Positions 38,301 through 50,300 of a stretch of DNA of 64,000 nucleotides are shown in pieces. The stretch covers positions 1,240,001-1,304,000 of the forward strand of contig NC_052033.1 in assembly GCF_015832195.1 (NCBI RefSeq), given 5' to 3'. The stretch comes from Motacilla alba alba. Taxonomy: Eukaryota; Chordata; Aves; Passeriformes; Motacillidae. Numbering within the stretch: position 1 is the stretch's first letter; each line of letters begins with the position of its first letter. The translations under genes were made by a program, and so were the position numbers. A model generated the notes under the pieces. That model saw only the letters and a list, made by a program, of their open reading frames with translations, was not told the DNA's origin and did not search any database.

Positions 38301-41300
38301 ACCAAAGTATTCCTTGGGCTTTGTGTTCCATGGCCCACAGCCCATGGCAGGATCCAATCCAAGGACAGGACAAGAGAAGGACACCCTTTCCAAACCCCCT
38401 GCCTTCAGTGTCCTTTCTTTAATTTTTCTTTGTTTCTCCTTTTTCATTTTTTCTTCTGCTTTATCTTCTCAGCTGTCAAATGTCTTTGATGTGGAATATG
38501 TCAACTGTCAGCTGCGACATTCTGGGATACTGGAGGCCATCCACATTCTAAAGGAGGGGTTCCCAGTCCGTCTGCCATTCCAGAGCTTCCTGGCCAGGTA
38601 CAGAGGTCTCCTGGCTTGGGATCCCCCAGCCCCGGAGGATTTGTCCTCTGAGGGCTCCATGTACAGCCCTGGTTTTTGTCACTCCTCCTGTGCCAGGTAC
38701 GGGCTCCTGGCTGGGAGCAGGCCCAGCAGCTTGGAGCAGAGAGAAGGCTGTGCAGCAGTGCTGGCTCACGTGGTGGGGACCCCCTCGGATCTCTACCAGA
38801 TTGGGGTGACAAAGGTGATGCCTACAGAGAATCCCAGCTGGATTGCACAGCCCCACCCACCCATCCCCGGGCTGGCAAAGCAGGAGAGGAGCTCAGCCTC
38901 TGCCCACAGAGGGAGGGCCTTGCACACCTTCCCCTCTCACCTTTGCCTCTTGTCTCAAGTACTAAGGAGGCATTTCTAGCACTTCAGATTAACAGGAGAC
39001 TCCAGCTCCAGGCTATTGTAGCATGGCCAAGCCCTTTGTACACCCAGCATTCCTGGGCTTCTACTTTTGCTACCTGCTAACCTTCATCACTCCCTGATTC
39101 CTTGTCCACCAGAAATGAATCCATCTCTGTCACTTGCACCTGTGCCTCCTGCCCTCCCCAGTCTCCTTAGCAAGAACCCTTAAAGGCTACAAAGGGATAA
39201 ATCAGCAGTTTTTATTATTGATCAGCTCTGGGAGAAGCTGCTGCTTCCCTGTGGGTCAGCAGCTGCTGCCTTTGCCCAGGTGTTTCTGAAGGAGAAGGGC
39301 AGGCAGCTGCTGGAGAGACGATGGCTGCAGAGGCAGAGCTGGGCCGTTGTCACTCTGCAGAGGAAATTCCGCCGCCTCCTGCAGCGCCGGCGCCTCCGTG
39401 TCCTCCAGGAGAAAGTCACGCTCATCCAGGCTCACTTCCGAGGTTACCAGGCAAGGTCAGGAGCCAAGGGACAGCCCTGTGGCCTTGCCAAGGGACAGCC
39501 AGCTGGGGATGTCCAGGCCCCTCCTCATGTTGGCTCCTGGCCTGCTCCTTGTGTGTTTTTGTGGCTGGTGTGTCCCTCGTCAGACAATTCTTTTCTCATC
39601 CTCTAGGAAGCGTTACATGAGGCTGAAGAAGACTTTGGTGCAATTTAAAACCATGTTTATAATCTCCAGACCTTTGATTCAGAGGAGGAAGCGCTGCCAG
39701 GTAACAGCAGAGCAAGGTGTACAGGAGGGGCTGTTTCTGCCCTAAGCACGGCGAGCTGGGGACTGGGTGAGGCCAGGGCAGGGATGGCTTTGGAAGGTTT
39801 GTTGGGAGTGGAGTGAGGTGTCCTCACCCAGCTCCTTCACCCTCTCTTTGGCATAAATGTAGCCAAATGAAGGAACCAGAGAGGCTGGAGCCTTCTCTCT
39901 CTAAATGACATGCAGATTTGGCACAGGTATTGCAAACACAGCTGATTCATGGGTCGGGCTGTGTGGGCCAGGGTGGGAATGATGCCTTCAGTTTCAGCTT
40001 TTATATTTTTCAGATCCTGTACAGCATAGTGTGTAACTCTGAACTCTATATAGAATGTTAGTTAACTCTCTTCACATTTTGATCAGACAAAACAATCCTT
40101 CCAGGCCTGAGAACCAAGGTCACCAGCACAGCCTCAGGCCTGAAAAGTATAAAGAAATGTGAATTGGGGGAAGCAAACTAGGGGAATGTGACTTCATTAC
40201 CTGAAGCTGTAATTGGACAATTAGCTCCTGATATGCAGATAGACCAAACTTACATCTATCTGAAAAACTCATGACCATTGTCCATCTTGGGTGTAGCCTC
40301 TGTGAGGCTTTTTGCACTGCCCAGGGTGTATCTATGGAAGGCCCTTAATGAATACCTACTTTATTCTCTAACTCTGTCTAGCGTCTGTTGTAGGTAGCCT
40401 CTCCAGGCATCACTGCAGGCTGCCCTACATGAGACAAGAGCTAGTTCCATCTGTGGTCTTCAGAGCTGCTGTTCTGCTCAAGCTGTAAGGAATCGTTCAT
40501 CTTGCTTTTTTTGTTGCCCAGTTCAATTACTGATGGTGACTGAATTGCAAGATTCTTTCAATCCATGATGATCCTCCCCTGATCCCTTACAGCTGCCTCA
40601 GGCTGCTCAAGCCCTTGGCCTCTTGGAAATCAGCTGGGGTGAGAGCACGATGGCAGGTTTTTGGGAAGATGGAAAATAGTGTACAGGAGAGAGCCATGGT
40701 TCTGTCAAATGGGAATAATGTATTCTGCACAAACTATTTTAAAAAAAGTGAAATTAAAATATTGCACCTGAAGGGTAAGGGCCATTTCCTTATTATTAAA
40801 GGGCCATTTCCTTACTATTAAAATAAATCTGGAAAGAGGAAATCAGACCACTCATCCTTAGAGTAGCAGCAAACATCTCATAGCTGTCAGCTTTGTAAGG
40901 GAAGGACCCAGCACAGCTCCTGGCATGGCTGAGGGCACGGTGGGGCAGAGGGTTAAGGACAGTGGTGTCGATACAAACCTGCAGAGGTGCCTCCTCTCCT
41001 GCCATGTCCAGCACAGCATGAGTTTCTGTTCTGTTTCTTGCCCTTCCCACTTGGACAGGATCCAGATTTTCTTTCTCCCAGGTAACCACAACAATGCAAC
41101 CCTTTTGAATCTGTTTCTGTTCCTTCAGTGTTTGTTTGCTGAGGTCTCTACATGCAGTAGCAGCAGCAAAGGTCTCAAAGTTCACCTGCTGCAAAGTTCC
41201 TCCTTTCCCCCACCCCACAGCCCTGCCCTTTGGACTTTAGCTTGTCACTGTCTTTCTCAGCCCAGCCCTCATAAGCTCCCATGTAGTCACAGTGCTCTGC

Positions 41301-44300
41301 ACCACTGACAGGCAGGAGAGAGGCAGAGGAGGAGACAGAGACCCTTCTTCCCCATCTCAGGTGAGTGATGAGGCTGGGGAACAATAGAATGGATGGGAAA
41401 GGACAGAGCTGTGAGGGAGTTTAGCTTTTGGTATCCCTCCCACCTTTCTAAAGGATTTCCTCTTCATGGACAAGTTCATCTGTCCTGTTCAGGCTGTTAT
41501 CAGGTGCTTTGATGCTGAAGGAGGTGGGTGAATATTTCTGGCAGCTGCTGGGAGCTTTTGTCCTGAGCCACATCAAATGCCCAGCAAGGGAAGGTGTGGC
41601 AGGATGCTAGGCAGGTGCTGGAGGCTCTTGCTGTTGGATTGTGTCATGAAGGGCAGGAGGTGTTTCAGCAAAGCTCAGGTCTTTGCCTGGGCAGCCCCTT
41701 CTCAGTACACTGTGCTGGGGTCCCAGAAAGGCTCTGTAGCTGTTCTGTCATTTTATCTGCTGGAGCAGGACACCATCTCCTGGCCACCCTCAGCATCTGC
41801 CCCCAGAATAGCTGGAATTTACTTCATACACCTATCGTCTCCCACCCTCTACCCCCTTTTCATCTCCTAACAGCTGGATTTAGAGGAAGGGAAACAAAGA
41901 AGGAGCTCCCTGGCCTGTGGTGACAGAGAATAGTCCCGACCAAGGAATGGTGAGTTGTCAAATGGTCTGGGAGGGTCTGAGATCAAAAAAAAAAAATCAG
42001 ATTCTCCAGGTGTTCTCCCTCCCTTGTGCCTCCTCAGCCCAAGTTTGCTGGGGAACAACAGAACATCTAGAGAGGGCACACAGGTCTGGAACCTGGTGCA
42101 GAATGCAGGTTAGATGGTATAAAGGACCTTCTAATGCAGAAATATCTCATTAGTTCAGTGTTTCCCATGCTCTGGACTCAGCCAGGCACCGTCAACCAGT
42201 CCTGAGCCAGAGCACTGTGTTTGCTCACAGCACTGGACCTGGCCTTCAGAGGTGGAGGGAAGATTATTTTTGGAAATCATCTTCTGTTGTGAGGGGTGGG
42301 AATGAGACACTTCTGCATAAATGTATTAACAGAAGCTGATGTAGAGGAAGGGATGTATTAAAGGGTTCATAACACTTTTAGCCTGTATCAACACTTAACT
42401 AATGCCATAATTGATGTGTCTTGACTGGACACACATTTGCTGCAGTGTCTGTATCAAGGGACTCTGAATTGATATTATCAACAATTCTGTATAGATCTGT
42501 CAGTAACAACAAGAAAAATTAGCCCTGGGTGCTCTTGTGTCACCTGCTTCCTCAGGTGTGGATCCAGAACTGTGGAATTTCACAGTCCACTTCCTGAATA
42601 CACCATTGAAAAGCCAGACTTGAAGTCAAATACCTTATGAGCAAAATCAAACTGATCAAAAATGCTGTGAATCTGTCTTTAAGTGGAGAGAGATGTCAGA
42701 ATAAATGTGCTGGTTAAACGAGGCTTTACTATGCAGATCTTAAGAAAAACCCAAAAAAACAAGAAACCAAAAAACCCCAAAACCTCAGGTTTTGTGACCT
42801 TGGCTTGGTTTTATAGTGCCTTAATCTGAGTAGTTCTGTCTGAAATGCCCTGAGCTGACTCTACATGCAGTGGTGCTGACACATGGTATTGTACTGGCCC
42901 CTCTGCTTCCTACCCTGCAGCAGTGCAAGGTGCAAACCAGTGAAAAATCAGAACTCATTGGCCAGATTCTTGTCTGGATTATCCAGGTAGAGATCTGAGT
43001 TTTCTTAGGAACCTCCAACATATATCAAAGATCAGAAACAGGTCTCATTTTATGCTGTAGCACTTTTGGATACAGAAAAATCAAAAGAAAACTGTCAGGA
43101 AAGGGCAGGAGGAAATGGTGCAATCTCTACAGGTACAATCTCTACAGTGCAATATGCCACACTTGATAGGAATGAGGGATGGGTCAAAGAAAGCCAACTT
43201 TCCTGTCCTTCCCCTTGTAGCAGTTGATATTTTATTTAGGAATTGCTCCCCTTTCCTTCCTGTGCTGACCCATGTCACACAGCTGTGTTCATGCAATACC
43301 TCCCGATCTGCAATGGCTCTGAATGTAGTGGAGGCAGAAGTCACTGCTTTGGCTCAGATGCTCCATCCCTGTCCTGGCAGCTTTTCCAAGGCAGTTTCAC
43401 CCAGTCTCAGCTCAGGGTTTTTATGTGTTTTTTATTCTGCTGGAAGCCAGTGACTGATTTGTTTCTGTCTCCAGGACGTGGGGCTGCTGGACATCCCTGC
43501 AGAGCTCGCAGCCCTCCTGCACTTTGTTGAAGGTGAGAAATCCTCCTCCTTCCCTCCCCTTCCTGCACTGTTTCACTGAGTATTTCCTTGTTTGTATCAA
43601 AGTATGTCTTTGTTCTCCTCGCTGCCTGTCAGTGGGCTGGATTTCATTCATTATCATTGCAGTGTAAATATGATAAAGGCAAATGGTACCATGGATGTTG
43701 TTTCCTGACATGGTAGGGAGAAAGAGCAACTTGGGCCAGGGGGCAGAGCACCAGCTTGAAAATCAGTATCTTCGTTAATTTTTCAGCTCTTCTTTTGAAC
43801 TGGGCTGGTAGAACTGATGGCAGGGATGGCCCAAAACTCTTTGGTCAAAGTTATGTGACAGCAAACTCAGGTCTCTGGCAGACATGAGTATTTAGGGTGG
43901 AAAAACTTAAACCCATCTTTTACCTACTCTAAAATCTTTAAGGAAATTGAAGGGGAAGAAAACAACAGTTTTCACAATTTTGAAAAAATATTTTTAGGTT
44001 TCATTAAAAATTATTTCCTCAAAATGAAATTTAAAATAGAAGGAAGGAGAAACAGCTTGATTGTGGAACAATGTAATAACTTGAAATATAACAATTTATC
44101 ACTCCAAGGATATAACAGTATAATAACTTAGGGATGTAACAATGTAACAAATTGAGTATGTGTTAATTTCTCAATTTAGGGCTGCACCAATTGGTTTTCA
44201 AATCACCAAAATACCACTAAGGGCAATAACTTCACAAGCTGTTGATCTGCCCCTAAGCATTAAGTTTCGGGCAGTTGTGTTTCCTCTGTAGCTCTCTGTA

Positions 44301-47300
44301 CAATGTGAATATTTAAGCTGCAAATAGGTTGAGGCAGGATTTGCCTCTCTGTGTCTGTGTGGTGTCAAAGCCAAAGCCAGCTGTGCCTGTGGCCTTCTGT
44401 GGGGAACAGTACGGGAGACAATCAGGCAGAAGAGTCTGGTGAATTGGAGCAGACTGTGCTGGATTCCCAAACAGCTCACATTTCATGGCAGAGCCCTCCA
44501 GGGACTATCAGCTGGTCTAGTGAGCAATGTAAACCAGAGGGGCTGAGGGAGCAGTGAAACTGCTGGAAATGAAAGCTGCTGGGATGTAAATAGGGAGGAT
44601 TGGAGAGCACCAGGGGACATCAGGAGATAGAGGAACTCACAGGAGCTGTGCTGCATTGAGAAATCCCTTCATTTAGTGATGTTTGCTCCTCTCTTATCCA
44701 TGAGAAATTCCTCATTACAAAAACCTCTCATTTCCTTGTGGACTGGGAGTTGTCAGCAGTATCTCTGTATGGGCTCAGCATTTCCTGCCTGTAAATGCTG
44801 CAGAGCAGACTTGAATCTCCAGGTGTTCCCTGGGGAGAAGAGCCTGAAAGATCAGAGCTGTAAAATCTCCCTTCTGAAGGGAGTCCTTGTGCTCTCAGGG
44901 AGGTGAGGCTGTGCCTGCTGGGAGTCTGAGGCAGCAGGGCTGGGCTGGGTGTCCCTGGAGCCAGGGCTGGTTCAGGGGCTCGGGCAGGGTGAGGTGCAGG
45001 TCAGCCAGGAGCTGCTGTGTGAATTGTTTGTGTCCTGCCACCACACCAGACCTCCTTCCCTTGCAGGTCGACACCAAGCACAGGCCAACCAGATAACTGA
45101 GACACAGCCCCCAGAAGTCAAAGTCAAGGATGACCTTTCCCTCCCACCCACCATCAACAGCCATCCCTTCTCCTCCTTCATCAGATCACACTTCCAGGTG
45201 GGAACTCTTTTTATCTCTCTTCACTGCCTTCCCTGTGGGCAGACACATGGATTTTAGCAACACCAGGAGCAAATATTTCCATCTCTTTTTTTGTTTCATT
45301 GTAGAAGCCAGATTTCCCTGCCCCTGGTCAGCCTCTGCAGCACCCTTTAACCCACCTGGATGCTGAACACCAGGAGAGTGCACTTGAGATAAACAAACTG
45401 GTAAGAGACATTGTTCTTGACCTTGCTGAGGAACAGGTGGGCACAGACAATGTTTTGATGCCTTTATACAACAAGTTGCTGCTGGTACATACTGTTCTTA
45501 CAATACATGGAGGGCTGGAAAAGCAGAATAAATTGCTCCTTCTAGGCCCTGGAGCAGAGATCACACACAGCCCCTTAAGGTTGCTGTGTTTTTGGGGAGG
45601 CACAGACCAGCCATAGACTACTGGGATCAAATTGAATTGCCTGGTGATGGAGCCTCAGAATTTGGCAGGACATATAGGAATAGGACTGCTAACTTTAATA
45701 TCCCAATATTCCAGACTCAGTAGCAATGATAAGGGAAGTCTGTCTTCTCAACCACTTACTTGTCTATCAGTCATAAAAAAGTTTCATTTAACCCAGCTCT
45801 TTTCCATGATGTGGTTTGTGGCAAACATCTCAATTGCACCTCGGGCTCACAGATGTGTCAGTACCCAACAGGGGACAGTGAACTGTTGTTTAAAGGCTGG
45901 AAAAGGGCAGGGACTTTGTCATCAGGAAAAGTACACCTGGAGCCACACCCTCACTCTGTAGTGTTTGTGTGAAGGGGATGGTGCTGTTTCATGTCTGTGG
46001 ATGTGAAATATATATTTCTTTATATTTCTTCTCTAAAATGGTTGAAAATAGAATGAAACTCCAGATACTTTCTAAGTAAATCTGGTCATCTTTTTGAGAA
46101 TTAGAGGGAATTAAAATAAGCCCATTAAGAAAGTTCATACCTAAAAACAGTCTCTTGTTTTGTCCTTGTGATCCCAATTATAGAAGAGCATAAGCTTCAA
46201 TAAAATCTTGTGAATAGGATTGTGTTTAAGCAGAACACTATTATTTTTCTAAAGATCAAAGGCAGTTTTCCTCCCTTGCTGATGAAGTAGGGATTTGCTA
46301 CAAAGAATTCCATGAGAACTAAACAACCACCATCCTCTGTTTTTCTCAGTGAATCTCTGACACACTTGTTACCATTAAGTGTTTTTAGAAGTGTTGTTAT
46401 GCCTAAATGTTCTTTCCAAAGCTGTCCATTTTAGAAAAATAATTAATTTGTGACATATTGAAGTGTAGAGGATGAAAGAAATCATTCTGTACCTAAGGGT
46501 GAGAAATGCAAACTAAAAATGCATTGAAGATGTCGATATGCATAGCCAAGAAGCTGAATCACTTCTTCAGTGACTGTGTTGAGACACCACATCCCATAGT
46601 ACTTAGTATAATATTAACTGTACCAAAGGCTTTTAAACACTCAGTGGGCTCAGTAGCAAGTGTCCTATGGTAATTTACTTGTGTGTCTAAGCCCTGCCCA
46701 AGGGGAAATATTTTATCCTAGACCAAATTCTGAGTCATACCTCAGAAGAGCCTGAAGTCACCCTGACTTTTAGTCAGGATCCAATCTCTATAAACATTTC
46801 CTCCCAAATTGCCCAGCACTTTGGGGGTGCACAAAACCCTAAGGACAGGCCCCAGTGTGATTGTTGGCCACAGAGACTCCTGGTGTCTCCAAGTCCTTAC
46901 ACCAGAGTTTGGGACAGAGGGTTTCAGCTCCAGTTCTCTCTCTCTTGTCCCGGATGCTTCCAGATTTTGCGGTTCATCGGTGACCAGAGTCTCCGTGGCT
47001 GGCAGGAGGTCCTGCTGGGCAACTACATTGCTGGGAGAGGTTTGAGTGATGCTGCTCTGCGCAATGAAATCTTCAGCCAGGTGGTTACCCAGACCTGGAG
47101 GAACCCGGACACGGAGCGCAGCCAGCGAGGCTGGGTCCTGATGGCCACTCTGCTGAGCTGCTTTGGCCCCTCACCAGCACTGGAGAAGCCACTGCTGAAG
47201 TAAGAGGAGAAAAGGCCAAGGCAGGCTTACAGAGGGGTTAAGAGGGATGAGCAGTGCTACATGCAGCTCCTTCTCCTAGGTTTGTGTCAGACTATGGCAT

Positions 47301-50300
47301 GGAGGGCTACAGTGCTGTCTGCCAGCGCAAGATGCTGACGGCAGCTCAGTGCACAGAGACAGAGCCTGCGCCCTCCCGGGCTTACCCTCCCACCCAGCTG
47401 GAGTGGACAGCAAACCAGAGGAGAGGGAAGATGGTGCTGGATGTTCATACCTTTAATGGTAACTCAGTCTTTTGCCCTCCTGCTGTCTTTTAGTCTCTAA
47501 GAACTTTTCCAGTGCAGAAATCAGCATTTGAGAAATAATTCCCTCAACTAAGTAAAGTGGATCAGAACACTGTTTGCTGGTACAGCCATGGTGGAAACAA
47601 GCATCTGAATTTAGACCCAAAACTTGCAAAGTCTGGGCCTGGTGGGACCTGTTTCTCAGGCTGAGGGATGAGATTGTCCTGTTTTTGGGCCCTGCTCAGC
47701 AGAGGGCTGTTCAGGCTGTGCATCTCTACAGGGCTGCTGTTACAGCCCATGCAGCAGGATTTTGTAACAGGGACTTTCTGCCCTTCTCAAATATTACCTG
47801 AAGCTGCCTCTTGAACAACCAGCAGCTCTATGAATTAAACACAGAACATCCCTACTCTGGCTCCTTGTGAGTGGAGTGATCCCCAAGCAAATCAGGACAC
47901 TGCAAGGGTTTTCACCTGTCAGGTTGGAAATGGCAACCTGTGCCATCAAACAGATATTTTGGATGTGAATGTGTCCATGTGGAGCCTTCCATGAGCTTTT
48001 AGTCCTCCTGTGGCCCTGCTCAGGAGTGTGTGAGACTTTCCAGCTGGGCTTTTCCTGTGTCCCATGGAATGTGAGTGTTGCTTTGGGTCCTGCCAGGGAG
48101 GCTGTGGGTACTGACTTTGCTCTCTGTGCCAGAGGAGAAGTTCTCAGCTGAGGTGGAGTCCTGGATGACTGGGGAGCAGTATGCAGCCTGGATCCTGAGT
48201 GCAAGGTACTGCCAGAGGACGGCAGCTGGTCTGGGGGTGTGAGAGAGGCTGTCACCAGCTCTAAGGTTCAGCCTGGTTTGGTCTGCAAGCTGGGATTGAT
48301 GTGGTCACATGTAGAATACTCACTTCTTGCCCACTCCAGCCTGTGCTCCCTTCTTCACCCTTAACATAACCCTCAACAATACACAATGGGTTTCTTTAGG
48401 AACAGATCACTGGTGTGGTCTCTGACAGCACCTTCAGAGAAAAAAAAATGATAAAAAGGACAAATCTTGAATGATTCTAGGTTTTTTTCTAACCCTGGGC
48501 ACTTAATAATTGATTCACACCCTAAATCTAAAGGATTTAAGCCAGGATAGACAAGGCAAGAAGAAACTGAATATAATGCTTTCCTTCCTCTCCCTTTCCC
48601 CTGCCTGCCTGGACACCTTTTCTCTCCCAGGGGCTGTGACAAGAACACTCGAGGGTGGTCTATCTCCATGTTCACCGGCCACACATGGCAGGACCTGCTG
48701 GGCTGTGACTTTGTGCTGGACCTCATTGGAGAGATGGAGGAGACCAGCAACTTTGTTAGCTCCTCCTGGGCACCCACTGAGTACCCCATCACTCCAGAAA
48801 GGGGCAGGAGCATCCTGCAGTCCTCTGACCTGGACATGTGAGCCACCTATTCCTCCTGCCCCACCACCTGTGGCCCTGTCACCCATCTTCCAGCACTCTG
48901 GTCTTCATCTCATTTTCCTCTTCAACAGGATCCCTCCTGCTCCAGGTATCCAGGCCCCTGCCTTCCCCCCACCCAGCCTGCCTCCAGAACTTATTGGTCT
49001 CCATCCAGGTGAGCTTTAGCCCAGGACTGTGGCTGCCACTGGGAAGGGCTCGATGGGCCCCAGCCAGGGCATCAGGGCAGAGGGGGACTCAGGTGATTCT
49101 TCTTGTTGTAGAGCTCCACTCTGAACCATGCCTAATAGGGACTGGAGGCAGGGGAAGGTTTCTTACCTGCCTTGTCACCAGACTTCTCTCTCCCAGATCC
49201 AAGGTTTAGAGATGACCTGAGGATCCCTGTGGGCTTGGATCACTATGTGGATGATCTCTTCAGCCCTGTGCTGCATCAGAGCTCCAGAGTATCTGTAAGT
49301 GCCCTGATGTTCCCTCCTGCCTTCTCTCTGCAGCTCTCCTGTCCCTGTGAGTCCTTCAAGTTTTTCCTGCCTATTCACTGCCCCTGCTCAGCTCAGACAC
49401 TCCTTTGAATGTCTTTCCCTCTGGGAAGTCTGTCCCTCTGAGCTCAGATAACTGTTTTGGGTGTATTTTGATGCAGGATATCGAGAACAGGGAGAATCTC
49501 ACCAGACGCATGAAAGGAGGTGGGAAGATTGGCCCCACACAGAGAGGAATCTTTCCTTCTACAGGTCTGTAAGGGCATGGGGACACCTGGGACTACATGA
49601 CCCTTCAGCGAGCACAAGTCAGGGAGCCCCTTAAACACTAATTATTGCATGTTCAGCTGGTTCATGCAGAGCACTGGGCTTAAGCACAGGCTGCACTCCT
49701 CACTCCCAGGTGACTCAGATGCCTTGCAGAGGTGTTAGATGAGGGGACTGCTTTGTTGTGCTCATAATTTCTCTTCCGAGCTGGCCTTGGGGCCAAGGCA
49801 GCAGGTAGCTTGTTTCTGACCCAGGCCACCTCTTCCCTAGACAAATATTTGTAAGTCATGTATTCACCTTCTATTCACCCCATGCTTTCACAGAGCAGTT
49901 GGTGCCTTTTTTGGGAGTGGTTTTAATCTTTCTTGTTACTTCCTTACAGAACTTTCCATCATCTGTAGCTATTCCTTGGGTTAGTAAGTCTGAACCCTGA
50001 AGAGGTTCTGGTTTGTGTGTTTGGTTTCTTTGCTTTTCCTCGTTTCTGTGGAGCTGAGACTCTGGCATTTGCAGCAGGGTGGAGTCAAACACTAATATAT
50101 TAATGGCACTGACAAATCTGAATGCACATGGGTAGGAACACACCCAGCAGTCTCAGAAAGGTGAGGGATGTCCAGTTCAGTCATTCCTGAGACAGGGACT
50201 ACTCCTGGCTATTGGAAAGGCTCTGGGGCATGACAAGCCCTATTACAGATCATTGGCCTGAGGCCAGTTTGTCACTTACGTGGCTTCTTAGATGAGTGAG

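Larger units (their letters stand above)
26453..38814 (+). other. MYO15B: MYO15B motor domain (20 exons)
   Basis: Exons: 26453-26514, 27644-27707, 28440-28549, 29037-29111, 29504-29600, 30134-30237, 31365-31428, 31841-31954, 33496-33657, 34630-34743, 35152-35210, 35298-35421, 35808-35903, 36482-36613, 36763-36888, 37404-37481, 37816-37964, 38057-38102, 38473-38597 and 38697-38814, all phase-compatible. They cover residues about 990-1662. Landmarks: [14 protein letters not shown] start, [15 protein letters not shown]-loop GHSGSGKT (about 1094-1101), switch [10 protein letters not shown] (about 1144), [13 protein letters not shown], switch II DIHGFE (1367-1372), [49 protein letters not shown] and [13 protein letters not shown]. 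The switch I Arg and switch II Glu that form the back-door salt bridge are kept. The usual P-loop Glu is His. Confidence 0.92.

Noticed and set aside
38230..38979. 249-codon open frame running through two motor exons and introns
   Set aside because: Only 38473-38597 and 38697-38814 match the myosin; the rest is intronic. The 99-nt middle piece is discussed as a finding.
42231..42251. 21-nt candidate micro-exon (HWTWPSE) between the IQ and MyTH4-1 exons
   Set aside because: It has AG and GT borders and the right phase, but such short matches are common by chance and similarity to other MYO15B is slight.
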